From: Henckelia pumila
Lineage: Eukaryota > Streptophyta > Magnoliopsida > Lamiales > Gesneriaceae
Reading direction: 5' to 3'
Length of the DNA stretch: 64,000 bases
Assembly: GCF_033568475.1 (NCBI RefSeq)
Contig: NC_133122.1
Span: 154,869,361-154,933,360 of the forward strand
Shown here: piece by piece, positions 35,354 to 46,660 of the stretch
Layout of the letters: each line of letters begins with the position of its first letter
Position numbering within the stretch: the stretch's first letter is position 1
Notes under the pieces: model-generated
The model's database searches: none
The model's input: the letters and a program-made list of their open reading frames with translations, nothing else
What the model was told of the DNA's origin: nothing
Made by a program: the position numbers and the translations under genes

Positions 35354-35869
35354 TATTCAAAGTCCGTCTCATGAAACATGACCCATGAGACAGTGTCACA
35401 CAAGTGTTTATCTTTTTAATAATATGTGCTCCACGTGCAACCCACGTGTTGAGTAGGTAAAAAGTAACTATAAAATGTTTTTTTCCACTTGCATGCCTAT
35501 TATCTTTGGTGTTTGATTTATTTTACTAATATGTAGAATTTATAAGTGATTTGTGGCATGTTGACGAATTTTATTCTTGTGAATTTCTATAATTTATGCT
35601 TTCTAATGCTATGAGTTAGAAATAGACGTTCAGTTTATATACAAATTTATTGTGGTTTAGATGGTAGATAATTAGTGTATGACGCAAGATAATAGTTTAT
35701 CATATCTAATTGATTTTGTAAAACATCACAACAAAATCAAATACTTTAAAAATAAAAAATGCTATATATAATTACAACACACATAGTAAATCGCACAAAA
35801 TCTTCTGCTGCTACAGTTGGTATTACACACCCAACACATTTTGCTAAAAAAAACCCATTTGTAAGATAA
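35354..35869. other. no gene recognised
   Basis: AT-rich DNA between the copia 3' LTR and the TIR element; nothing assigned. Confidence 0.5.
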
Positions 35870-38173
35870 GACTACGTTTGGATAACAACTTAAAAACATT
35901 TTTAGTGTTTTATAAGTTTAAAATTTTTTTAAAATGTGTTTGGATAAGATTTTATAAAAAATATTTTTAAAAAATTTTCTTTAAAAAGTGTTTTTAGAGT
36001 ATAGTTAGGGGTGAGCATAATTTTGTTAAAACCGAAAAAACAGGCCGAACCGAAAAATTCGATTTTTTTTTGGTTCGGTTTTTTCGGTTTTTCGGCCGGT
36101 TTCGGTCTTAAAATGTATGAAAATCGATTTTTCGGTTCGGTTTTCGGTTTTATGCCCTGAAAAAACCGAAAAAACAAACTGGCCGAATTTTGATTAAAAT
36201 AAAAATTTTATGGATATTGACCATTAGCCCTTACAAATGGTCTTTTTTTTTTTTTATCACTTCTATGCTTTTTCCTTACAAGATGTAAGTCTATTTTAAT
36301 TAAATATTATTTTTATGGAACTTAATAGTTGCTTTATTATTTTAATTGAAGTACACATTATAAATTCTAATGGAATAATTTATGTTTTATTGTTATTAGT
36401 TCTCTATTATGTATTACAAGTATCAAGTGAGATATCATTTTAGTTCTTAAAAAAATTTTAGTATTAATATTTTTATATTTTGGTTTTCATTTTAGTTTTA
36501 AATCCATAATTATTTTAAACAATTCATAATTTTCTTTGTCCCTAAACTTATATTTGCAGTCGTGCAAAATAAATTTAATTCATTACAAAATTGCAGAAGC
36601 TATTCATATCGTTAACTTTTGTGCGAATAAACTTTTCGCAAGCAGTATTTTTCAGATTGTTTACCTTTGTGTGTGATTTCTGTTGTTAATAACGGTCTCA
36701 TAATATACAACTGCTAAAAAAATATAAAAAGGCCTCTCAATCTAAAGCCGTTGTATATCCAGGATGAAAAACGCGGCCATCCGACGAAATAGTATTGCTT
36801 CATATAATCTGTTGAGTTGTGGAATTGCTTTAATGTGGCTTTGGAATTACTTGGTTTGGTGAGTTATGCTTAAATTCCTGAAATTGGTTCAGATTCGGAA
36901 ACACATGTATCGGGCCATTGGTTGTGGCATTATTTGGTGTTTTTGTGAATTCTGGGTAAAAATGGTTAGGAATCTTTGGTCAATGTCAACATAAAAATTG
37001 TAGATGATCGAGTTAGCTTACATTTCCAATCGGCAGCACTTGATTTGGATTAATATTGAATTAATTGACGCCATCTTTTAAAATCTGCTGAATATGTGAT
37101 TCTGCTTCGAATTCATTGTCAATGCAGTAACTTTAATCAAAATCTAGTATTGATCCACCAAGAATTTGATGTTTGTGTTGATTGAAAGTTTTATATCATC
37201 AAGTTTGCTTCGAAACAACACCGATTAGTAGAGTTTTGAGCTTGTGGTTTAAATATCGAGACTATATTGTTAGATAGAAAAGAAAGTACCAAAAAAAATA
37301 TAACAAAATGGCAACCCTTTTCGGAACTTTTGAATGGTAGAATGTATAATTTTGTGTTATAGCAAAGTGCACTAAAATGTTGGAGAAAAGTGTTGCCATT
37401 TGATCGTGGCTTATGTCTTGATTTATTTGTTTGAGTAGTTTGCATATGGTGGAATGAAATATATTCTTATTTTTATATATGCAACCATGTTTGAAGTCAA
37501 GTGACTTTCTAACTCTGCTACTGTCCATCCTTTTCTTTCAAGTTGACTCGAGCATAACTTTATTAGAAGCTTGAAAATGGTGCTGGTTTTCTTGGTTTGG
37601 ATAGGAGTGGGATCGGTGTTGAAAATATTGTAGTTGTTTTGGTCTTGAATTTGCTGAAATGTTCAGGCCGGTGGCCGGAAAATCTTGTTGAGAATTCGTA
37701 TGTTTTGTGTTTAAATTTAAATTTTTTACATTTATGTATCATGTCTTCTTGATTTCAACATTTTCAATGAGAATTTTTTGTTTTAAATTTTATAACAATT
37801 TTTTGGGATACATTTTTTTGGATACATTTTTTTGCTCAAAATTGTATACATTTAATTGTGCATGAGAAAAAAAATGAAATGAAAAATAAAATCAGTTTCA
37901 TGAGCATATAGAAATAGAGAAAAATTAAAATAAAATAAAAAATGAAAAAAATAAAATTAAAAAGTTTTTATAGAATATTTGTTCAAACACATTTTTAAAT
38001 TTTTTAACTTTAAAATTGTTTTTAAAAAATATTTGTCCAAACACCTTTTTAACTATTAAAATGTTTTTAAAATAATTGTCCAAACACATTTTTAACTATT
38101 AAAACTTTTTTTAAAATATTTTTAAAAAACACTTTTACAAAAATGTTTTTAAAGAAGTTGTCCAAACAGAGCC
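35870..38173. mobile_element. long-TIR DNA transposon-like (MITE-like) element
   Basis: The left arm (35870-36003: ACGTTTGGATAACAACTTAA and on) and the right arm (about 37950-38173, ending GTCCAAACAGAGCC) are imperfect inverted repeats of 130-220 bp. Within the right arm a GTCCAAACACNTTTTTAA unit recurs four times. No transposase is visible in the AT-rich centre. Flanking duplications are not clear, so the family is not assigned. The right end is 78 bp before the start codon of the host gene. Confidence 0.65.
36005..36195. mobile_element. hAT-like terminal fragment with CCGAAC/GTTCGG repeats
   Basis: Starts TAGGGGTGAGCA, typical of hAT-type termini in plants, followed by a low-complexity palindromic block of CCGAACCGAAAA and TTTTCGGTTCGG. 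The opposite TAGGGGT end was not found, so it is a fragment lodged in the left arm of the TIR element. Confidence 0.45.
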
Positions 38174-38251
38174 AAAATGTTTGTTTATGTTTTGATAATT
38201 TATTAAAGTTGATTCGCTGCAGGGAACACGAAAAAGAGGAAAACTAGAAAA

Positions 38252-38703
38252 ATGCCACCATCCTCATCGTCCGATGGACCTCCGATCGCCGCCTCTGAAA
38301 ACCCTAGTGGATGGCGGTTCATGTGGGAATCCCAGTCGCACTCCCCGACACTTCGTTTACTCCTGTTTAATTCAAACACCAAGCCCTCCGTTCATTGCAG
38401 AGACCTCAAATTCAACCTTTTTACCGAACAATCCCTACTAAAGATGTCGTTTTCCGAAAGTCTAGATGCAGAAAAGGGAACCTCAGTTCATGTTCCTGTT
38501 CCTCGGGTTTTGATTGACCAGGAATCACCTATCCATTTCAGGACATTTGAAGACCACATTGAGGTTAAGCTCGTTTTGCTGCTTCCTGTGAACCATCCAC
38601 TCGTTTCTGATTTTGATTCAATCGTTGATTTCGGGGAAAGCATGGATGGACCTCGTGAGCTTTTTGTGAATACTGGCAAGTAATTACCAAAATTGGTTTG
38701 TCA

Positions 38704-38747
<44 letters not shown>

Positions 38748-41323
38748 GTCTCTTGCAACCTGACCTACGACACTTTTGAAAATCTTTTTTTTATTATTTT
38801 GTTTCAGATTTGAAAAAGTTATCGGGTATGGAGGAGGTTCATTTCTACTGCAAAAGTTGCTCGACCAAGCTAACAAAGGGCATCAGGTAGCCTTTCTTCG
38901 AAATATGATACATTGATTAATTCCTTTTCCTAATTAAAAGATACTTCATTTTCAAGTTTGATAATCCATGTCATCACAAATGGATAAAGTAATTGATCTC
39001 TGAGGTTAATCAATCATATTTGTTATCCTATAAAATTGATTGTAGTCAATTGATCTTAAGAGCTCCAGGAGCTCATTCTATTTAATCTCATTGAGGATTA
39101 TTTTATAAAATGATATTTTATACTTTATAATTTTTGAAAACATCTTAAATGCTTAAAAAATAAAATCCTTTAAAAAAAAAGGAAAAGTTCCAAAACATGC
39201 AAGATCTCTTCACCGTCCTAAAGAACCCTCTCTTCATCTAGAGCCAAGCAGGAACATGAAAGACCAAGATTGATGCGCCTTAGGTCATGAAAATTGAATT
39301 CAGCTTGATATGTTGCTGAGCTTGTATTTTCACATTCTCGACTATTGAGATTTAACTGTGATGTTTTTGGTCCAGATTGAGTTGACACTTGTAAGTTTCA
39401 CAGATGCTTTGATGAAATGCCATCTATTAACTGGCGAGATGTTGCTGACAATTGGTTTGGGTCTTGTTGTTGCTCATTTGGCGGTGTAGGTGAGAAACTC
39501 GTTACAGAATACGCAAAATCGTATACTTGCACAGCTGGTACATGCCTATTGAATGAGACGTCTGTTCTCTTATGCAAAAATGATGTTCTGGGCTGCGAAT
39601 TCCCTGATGCGAAGGCCAGACTGTATTGTGAGCCGGAGCTAAATTCGACAGGTTGTAGTGGCATTGATAGAGTTTATCTAAATGGGTTTAGCACGCAAGA
39701 ACATGCAAATTGTGGGAATCAAAATGTAGAGGCGTCAAGCAGTGATGATGGAACAAATTTTCTTCATTCCATGGAAATAGATGTGGCAAACTCAAAACAC
39801 AAGCCTTCTAGAAATGTAGCCCATAAGAATAGTTTATCTTGCGCCTCTCCTTCACTGCAGACCAAAGAAAAAGAAGCACTGATGAATGGACCTTTTGCTG
39901 ATGTAAAATATCATACGAGTAGCTGTGATACCGGATGTTGTCCCTCTTTAGACGGAGTGAATGATGAACTTCTTGAAAATCAGAAAGTGTTTCTTGACGG
40001 TTTTCTTGGGAATGGTTTCATTGTTAAATCTTCCTCCCTTTCAAAAAACATAAAATGGACAAAATACTGTTGTCCTCGATGCTCATCTCTTGTTGGATCA
40101 TACCCTTGCTTTGAGGATCATGTATCATTGGATGATGGTATTCGACTGTTCAAATGCTGTATTTCAACTTGCTTGCCCTCAAGTGGATTGCATGATACAT
40201 TCAGGTGAGCACCAAAGGTTCAAACTCTACTCCTTTTATGGATGCATATCATCTTATAATTTATATTTGACTATCACGTCAAAATGAGCTCATTTTTATT
40301 GTATCGCCTGGATTAGCATGATATATTATGCATCATATGCGATGGTTCATGCCAAAAAAACGTATTTGCTAGTTTGATCTAGGTTACATTGTGGTTTCAT
40401 TCCAAGTATGGTGCCTGAATTACTATGTAATAATCTTGATCGGCTAGTGAGTACGCAGTCGACACTGGAATCCTGAGCAAATCAACAATTAATGGACGTA
40501 TGGAAGGATAATCTTGTCATTGGGACATATGGAAGGATAATTCGGCATTCAACATTGTAATCCTGAGCGAAAATGGTGGTTGAGGGTAGTACAAATTGGA
40601 AGTAAATGTTTAATTTATGTATGGAAGACAGAAAAGTGACCAGCAATTGCATTAGAGTTTTATTGAAACTTGTGATTGTAGTTCCATCAACTTTGCCTTT
40701 GCCTTTTCTTTTTATTTTTTTTTTAAACCAAAACTCTTGACTTGAGGTTAATTATCAATGAGCAATTGATGCAAAACTTAACCTGCTAATAGGAACTACA
40801 CTTTGGAGAAGATGTTTTGTCGCCAGATATTGGACAGTGCAGAAGATGAATTATCATTCCTGACTATGGTTAGAGACATACAAACTAAATCCCCAGTTTT
40901 GGAAATCACTCTCCTGAATCCGAACACATGGTGCTGTATTGGATGCTGTGTGTACCCTGGGGAACCAATTGCTAAGCTGTTGATGTACCCTATTATCAAA
41001 ATATTGTTCTCTACCTGTAGTAATGACATGGAAATTGATTCCAGGTAAGTTAATCTGCCTCTGATGTGTAGCATGTACTTAGGTAGTTAATCGGCCACCC
41101 CCAATATGTAGCCGCAAGTATATTATGAAGTAATCAAACTGATAATGTGTGCATTCACAGAGATGTGGATGGGTGGGGAGGCAAGAAAACAGCTGATGAA
41201 GAAGTATACATGTTTTCATCTCAACTACAAGAATTGGTCAGGGGTTTGGAGCTTTCCAACAGTTGGTATCCACAATCATACAAGTCACTACAGGGTGTGT
41301 TATTGTCATCAATGAAGAGGTAA
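38252..41323 (+). CDS. UBE3D-like HECT-type E2-binding ubiquitin ligase
   Basis: Exons 38252-38675, 38808-38886, 39404-40204, 40793-41044 and 41161-41323 join to one open frame of 572 codons. Exon 1 must end at 38675 with a GC donor (GGCAAGTA) to keep frame; the other three introns are GT-AG. Motifs: a first CxxC (HFYCKSC, residues about 153-159), then INWRDVADNWFGSCCCSFGG (about 176-195), the signature of the HECT_2/UBE3D family; a second cluster YCCPRCSS near 389-396; and a C-terminal NPNTWCC near 477-483. Human UBE3D binds the cyclin-selective E2 UBE2C and acts as an E3 ligase; that role is inferred here from family membership. No stops interrupt the frame, so the gene looks functional. 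It is the only intact host gene seen. Confidence 0.88.
38676..38807 (+). other. intron 1, GC-AG type
   Basis: Donor GCAAGTA, acceptor TTGTTTCAG. Using the nearby GT at 38680 would put exon 2 in a frame that loses the CxxC. The intron holds a (TA)n(TG)n microsatellite at about 38704-38750. Confidence 0.8.
38704..38750. repeat. (TA)n(TG)n compound microsatellite
   Basis: About 14 TA repeats followed by about 8 TG repeats, inside intron 1 of the UBE3D-like gene. Confidence 0.9.
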
Positions 41324-41454
41324 TGAGTTGTAATAATATTATTGTGATGAGAACTCAATTTGAGAATGAGGGAGCAACAAATTTTTAGATGAATTTTGAA
41401 AATCTATTCAAATATCATTTCTATACTTTTTGTGGTGTGAGATGCGGAGTGATC

Positions 41455-41790
41455 TTGTGTAATGGTGTGATCTCAATATCTATATTATATATATCCCTAT
41501 CTCTATATCTATCTATGTCTATATCCCTATGTCACCTGCTGAATTCTTCAAACTCGTGCCATGTTTCTGAAATGATGTGATCTCAATATCTTTATTATAT
41601 ATATAATATATCCCTATCTCTTTATCTATATCCCTATCCCTATGTAACGTGCTGAATTCTTCAAACTCGAGCCATGTTTGTGTAATGGTGTGATCTCAAT
41701 ATCTATATTATCTATATCCCTATCTCTATGTTTATCCATATCTATATCTCTATGTTCTAGTGTAATGGTGTGACCTCATGTTTGTTTTGT
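41455..41790. repeat. minisatellite downstream of the UBE3D-like gene
   Basis: About three copies of a 75-125-bp unit that starts GTGTAATGGTGTGATCTCAA, continues with TATC/CCTATCTC microsatellite and, in the first two, ends CTTCAAACTCGTGCCATGTT. It lies about 130 bp after the stop codon, possibly in the 3' UTR. Confidence 0.85.
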
Positions 41791-43559
41791 TCACTGTGTG
41801 TTGCGAGTGTCGAGGGTTATTTTTGTGTTACCGTGTTATAGTTGAAGGGTCGGTTAGTCGCTGCGTTGTGGTTTGTAGCCTTCTGTTTGCATTTAACATG
41901 TAGGTGCATGAAAATCCATTCCCATATGGTTTGACTCGAATTGTTTGTGTTGACTTGTTCACATTTATTATTGTAGGTGAAATCAAACGCCACAAAGGGC
42001 TTCCATCTTCTTCCTTGTCCAATATCTTTTATTTGTTTCTAAAAGGTTACTTATTAACTTGTTTTGGCTAGAGGTATGTTCTCTCGATTGTTTCTCAGGC
42101 TGACCATCCTCTTTCGGTTGTTTCTCAGGTTTGATTGCCCGCATAATGTGCTCTGAATTCTCCGCCGAATTCTACCGTCTCTCATACTTATGGCAAAGTA
42201 TAAAATACGATCAATCATCATTTCTTTACTTGGCGAAAAGAAGCTCGTTCTGTATCAAAGACATGCTACTAAACTTCCCGGCAGTGAACCGTAGCTCATT
42301 CGAGTATTTTTTAGTAACAAGGATTATCGGCTGCAGCACATTTCATTCGGCAAGTGTTGCATGAGTTAAACTTTTGGGTGCAACGTGTAGGGAAATTAAT
42401 TTATAGTACTGCTTTTGCACGGATTAAACCTTCTGTTAGTCTTCCAATGAAAGAGAATTTTGATATTCAATAATAATTTTAGAGAATAAACTATGTAGAT
42501 TTATTTGCATTGATTTTTATATGAATGAGATTGTAGCAATTTGATTGAAATGATCAAGTTCATGGTATATAGCAAATGTGCTTCAGAAGGATCTACGTTC
42601 TGAAGCCCCAATTATTAGGAAAGTCTGAATAGACTCAGCTTCGCCTTCTTAAAAAAAAAAAGAAATGACGGCCTTGGCTTCCTTTGGCCCTTCGGCTCAA
42701 ATTTAAATTAAAATGGAGGGAGTCTTTGGGGTTTGATAAGTTGGAGTTTCAGTTTTATTCTAGTCCTTATTTGCTCCCCATTGTGGTGGAATTCAGCGAC
42801 AACAATCGAGATATTCAACAAGGAAATTTTGAAACAATTTACTTTGGTGTTTCCGAACTCACTAATCTGCAAGTATTCTAATTTGCTTTAATCATGGCTT
42901 GAATCTCTGCCAATAATTCGATGGCCTCATTGAATCCATTGAAGGGAGTATGACAAAATTTGAGAATTACTTTAGCTGACGTACTCATGATATAGAAGAC
43001 TTTCTTCCAACTTACAATATTATATTATTGTCCAGAGTGGATGAATATTAGTTCATTCAAATATTTTGCATATAATGTTGAAATTGACGTTGCATTAATT
43101 TAAAATGATCCCAATACAATAATACATTATTGATATCTCTACACGATAACATGTTTTGAGTTTTTCCCCACCAAACATTATGATAATTCATAATTGGAAA
43201 TACATTATCTCCATAATTAATTGTTTGAACTTATGAATAAATGCTGCTGAAATAATTACCGAAGAAGCAAGATACTCAACAAGTAAGAAATCTTGGAGGT
43301 CTTGTCAGCAGATATGAGTGAGGTACTTAAATGTATATCCATCACTTTCCCAAACATCAAGCATAACAAAATATTTTAGACTTGTCGGGTGGAATCAAAT
43401 ATCCCAAGTCATCCAGATAATAATGCATAAACTCGTTAATTCCATATAATGCTTTTTATCCCTTTCAGGGATTGTTTGGTACGAGGCATTGCATGTTACT
43501 TTTGGTGTTTAACTCTTGTTTGATAATTTTTTTAACAAAAGCATTTAATATGTCATTTA
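41791..43559. other. no gene recognised (includes one unassigned 77-codon ORF)
   Basis: AT-rich DNA. The stretch 42070-42400 is slightly GC-richer and open on the plus strand (42131-42364, starts MIARIMCSEFSAEFYRLSYL). It may be a gene fragment, but I recognise no domain. The remainder has only short open frames. Confidence 0.4.
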
Positions 43560-44298
43560 TAGCACTTAGTCGTATCGTATCCAAATTACTCAACTCATTC
43601 AGATAAATAAAAATACGTAGTAGCGAGAGTAGAGATCATTCTCACGAGAAAAGTAAAATTTATTTGCGTTCTTAAAAATACTAAAATAAATAAAAGGAGT
43701 TTTTGAGATTTTTGAAATTAACTACTAATAATTTAAAGCAAATTAAAAAAATAAAATTTTATCAACTAGCATGCAAGTTTAAATTTATAACGAAGTAATC
43801 AATGAAAAACAAGTCTTGATATCAGTCGACTACACGCTTGAAGTTATTCACTCGATCATCGATTCTCTAAAAATAATTAATTCTCATTGAATATTCATCA
43901 TTAAAAAAATTTAATTTCTATCTCACCTTAATTTTAGTTAACTAAAAACAAGCGTTCTAAATTAACCATTACCAATTAATTAACCAAAATACAAGCGATT
44001 AAGATTTAAATCCAAGATAGCATTCAAATTAGTGAAATTGATGAATCTAGACAACACAAACACAAACGATAGTATTTAATCTAGTCAATCGTTGTTCATA
44101 CGAATTAATAAATTCACAAGCGGAAATTATTAATCATAGTTGCTTTACAAATTAGAGGGATCAAACAATTACAGATTTGATATCTAATGTAGCTATAGAT
44201 TATATGTGCAATTATAGGGTGATCAAGCCAATAATCAACATACAAGCATAAAATAAAATCCAAACAACTCTTGATACTCAAATAAGAATTAAACAATT
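43560..44298 (-). repeat. 3' LTR of minus-strand Athila, distal half
   Basis: Aligns with 62262-62757 over about 500 bp (TAGCACTTAGTCGTATCGTA at the end). Together with 49138-49842 the LTR is about 1.44 kb; a copia element splits it. Confidence 0.88.
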
Positions 44299-44509
44299 TG
44301 TAGAAAATATCTAAATATCTTCTATTTATTGTAAATTATTGAACATAATCAATTAGAGATATTTGATAGAATAGAATAGAATCATTTAGAATAAGTTATT
44401 TTAGCATAATAGTTTTCTTTCTTTATTTAGCTCTCTATTGTAATTATAAATTGATTGTCTTGTTTCATTAATAAAATAAGAGATTATTTTCTCCTCATCT
44501 TTTTCTATA
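44299..44509 (+). repeat. 5' LTR of young copia
   Basis: 211 bp, one A/G difference from the 3' LTR (AAATTATTG versus AGATTATTG). Ends TTTTCTATA next to the PBS. Confidence 0.95.
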
Positions 44510-45462
44510 TGGCATCAGAGACAGAGAACTCAACGTTCAATATGTCTGACTCAACCAAATCTGTCCCCATCGCTTCCCTCTCCAGCAGCGATGCTTCCTC
44601 ACTTCACATCACAACCCATAAATTGGATGGTCGAAACTACCTACAGTGGGCACAGTCCGTAAAGATCGTCATCTGTGGAAGAGGAAAATTAGGCTATCTC
44701 ACGGGTGAACTTCCTTCGCCTGACTCTAAGGATCCAGTAGCATGTTCAACCTGGTTGGCCAAGAACTCCATTGTCCTAGCATGGCTTATTAATTCGATGG
44801 AGCCCCACATTAGTCGGCATTATCTCTGGTTCAAGACAGCCAAGGAGGTGTGGGACGCTGCCCGAAAGATGTATTCTGATCTGGGCAATGCTTCCCAAAT
44901 TTTTGAGCTGCGGTCGAAGCTCAAAGAATTGAAACAGGGTTCAAAGTCAGTAACCCAATATTTTTCTGATCTTCAAGATCTTTGGCAGGAACTTGACTTA
45001 TTCCTTGACGAAAATCCGATGTGCGCAACATGTAGTATCAAGGCAAGCCACAACATAGAAAAGGAACGTGTCTTTGATTTTTTGGCAGGCCTCAATCATA
45101 ATCTGGACGAGGTGCGAGGACGTGTTGTTGCACGTGATCCATTCCCTTCTACCGAGGAAGCTTTTGATGATGTTTGACGAGAAAAAGCTCGTCGCAAGGT
45201 TATGCTTACTGATGAGATAATTGCCCCAGAAGTTTCAGCTTTGGTCTCAAACAAAATAACCTCAACCGGGCATCGTCAAAATAGGCGCCCTTGGTGTGAA
45301 CATTGCAATCGACCGGGCCACACCAAAGATAAATGTTGGGAAATCTATGGGAAGCCGGCGAATTGGCAGCCACGTAAAAAGAATGAAGGACGTGGATATC
45401 ATGCTCAATCTAGCCAAGAAAATGATGTTGCCTCTGGTATTTCTGCTCCATTCACGAAATAG
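44509..45462 (+). pseudogene. copia gag with zinc knuckle (young element)
   Basis: From ATG 44509 the frame encodes a copia gag: LHITTHKLDGRNYLQWAQSV, then LINSMEPHISRHYLWFKTAK and SVTQYFSDLQDLWQELD. A TGA at 45175-45177 interrupts it (CGA by family comparison). The same frame continues to the CCHC knuckle CEHCNRPGHTKDKC near 45297-45338 and to a TAG at 45460-45462. Translation could also begin at an ATG in the LTR (44455), adding an 18-residue hydrophobic extension. Confidence 0.92.
44510..44523 (+). other. primer-binding site overlapping gag start
   Basis: TGGCATCAGAGACA, a tRNA-Met-type PBS. The ATG of gag (44509-44511) uses the last LTR base and the first two PBS bases, so there is no untranslated gap between PBS and gag. 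Confidence 0.8.
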
Positions 45463-46660
45463 CAGATTGAACAAATTGAACAATACTGCAAGCTCATAAA
45501 CCAGTCATGTCTCAATGCTCCTTCCAGCCCCATCATTGGCTCCTGCTCTATGACGCAATCTGGTAATCCCATATCATTTTCTTCTCAATATTCGACAGCC
45601 CCTTGGATCATTGATTCCGGGGCATCAAACCATATGACAGGTGATCAAAGTTTTTTCTGCTCTTATTATCCTTGTTCTCGTCGAACCACTGTTAGAATCG
45701 CTGATGGTTCATTAACCGTAGTTGCTGGAATTGGTAACATCAAATTATCTCAGCACCTCACTTTGAAATCTGTCTTTCATGTACCTGCACTCAAATGCAA
45801 TCTGATTTCAGTCAGTTAATTAACCCTCGATAATCATTGTGTTGCTAAATTTCTGCCTTTGTCGTGTCAATTTCAGGACCTACCATCGGGGAAGACGATT
45901 GGCAAAGCTAGGCTTCACGAAGGTCTTTATTACTTTGAGGATACCCATCTGAATGCTCATCAACATATGTTGTCTCATGCTGTTTTGAATTCTGTTTCTA
46001 GTGATAGGGAAATAATGACTTGGCATTATCGCCTTGGTCATCCTAGTTTGTCATATTTAAGACGGTTGTTTCCACCTTTATTTCATAATAAAAACTCTTT
46101 GCTTTTTCAGTGTGAAGCATGCCAGTTAGCTAAACATACTCGCATATTTTTCCCTCCAAAACAGTATAAACCATCTACCCCATTCTCTTTGATACACAGT
46201 GACATTTGGGGACCTTCACCGGTAAAAACATCTCATGGAAAATGATGGTTTGTTACATTCATTGATGATCACACTCGTGTTTCATGGGTTTACCTTCTCA
46301 CTGACAAATATGAAACAAGCACTACATTCAAAGCCTTTCACAAAATGATTCAAACACAATTTCACACCAACATTCAAATTCTTAGAACCGATAATGGTAA
46401 AGAATATTTCAATACCATTCTAGGTGATTATTTGTTGGAAAATGGGATCCTTCACCAAAGTTCATGTGTTGAGACCCCACAACAAAACGGAGTCTCTGAA
46501 AGAAAAACCATCATTTGTTGGAAGTAGCCCGAGCTCTCATGTTTACTATGAATGTTCCCAAATACCTCTGGGAAGATGCGATTCTTACCGCTACATATCT
46601 CATAAATCGACTACCTAGCCGTCCCATTAACTTTGTCACACCTTTGTCCCTTCTGAAAAA
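45463..46660 (+). pseudogene. copia protease and integrase (young element)
   Basis: Same frame as gag. Protease IIDSGASNHMTGD (45610-45648), then a TAA at 45817-45819 in VSxLTLD, GAG-pre-integrase TWHYRLGHPSLSYL with CEACQLAKHT, and integrase IHSDIWGPSPVKTSHGK. A TGA at 46243-46245 follows, then WFVTFIDDHTRVSWVYLL, RTDNGKEYF and TPQQNGVSERK. A frameshift occurs near 46503 and another near 46660. The D,D,E residues of integrase are all present, so the sequence was functional until recently in evolutionary terms. Confidence 0.92.

Noticed and set aside
42131..42364. Separate host gene
   Set aside because: One short open frame with no known domain, splice structure or homology visible to me.
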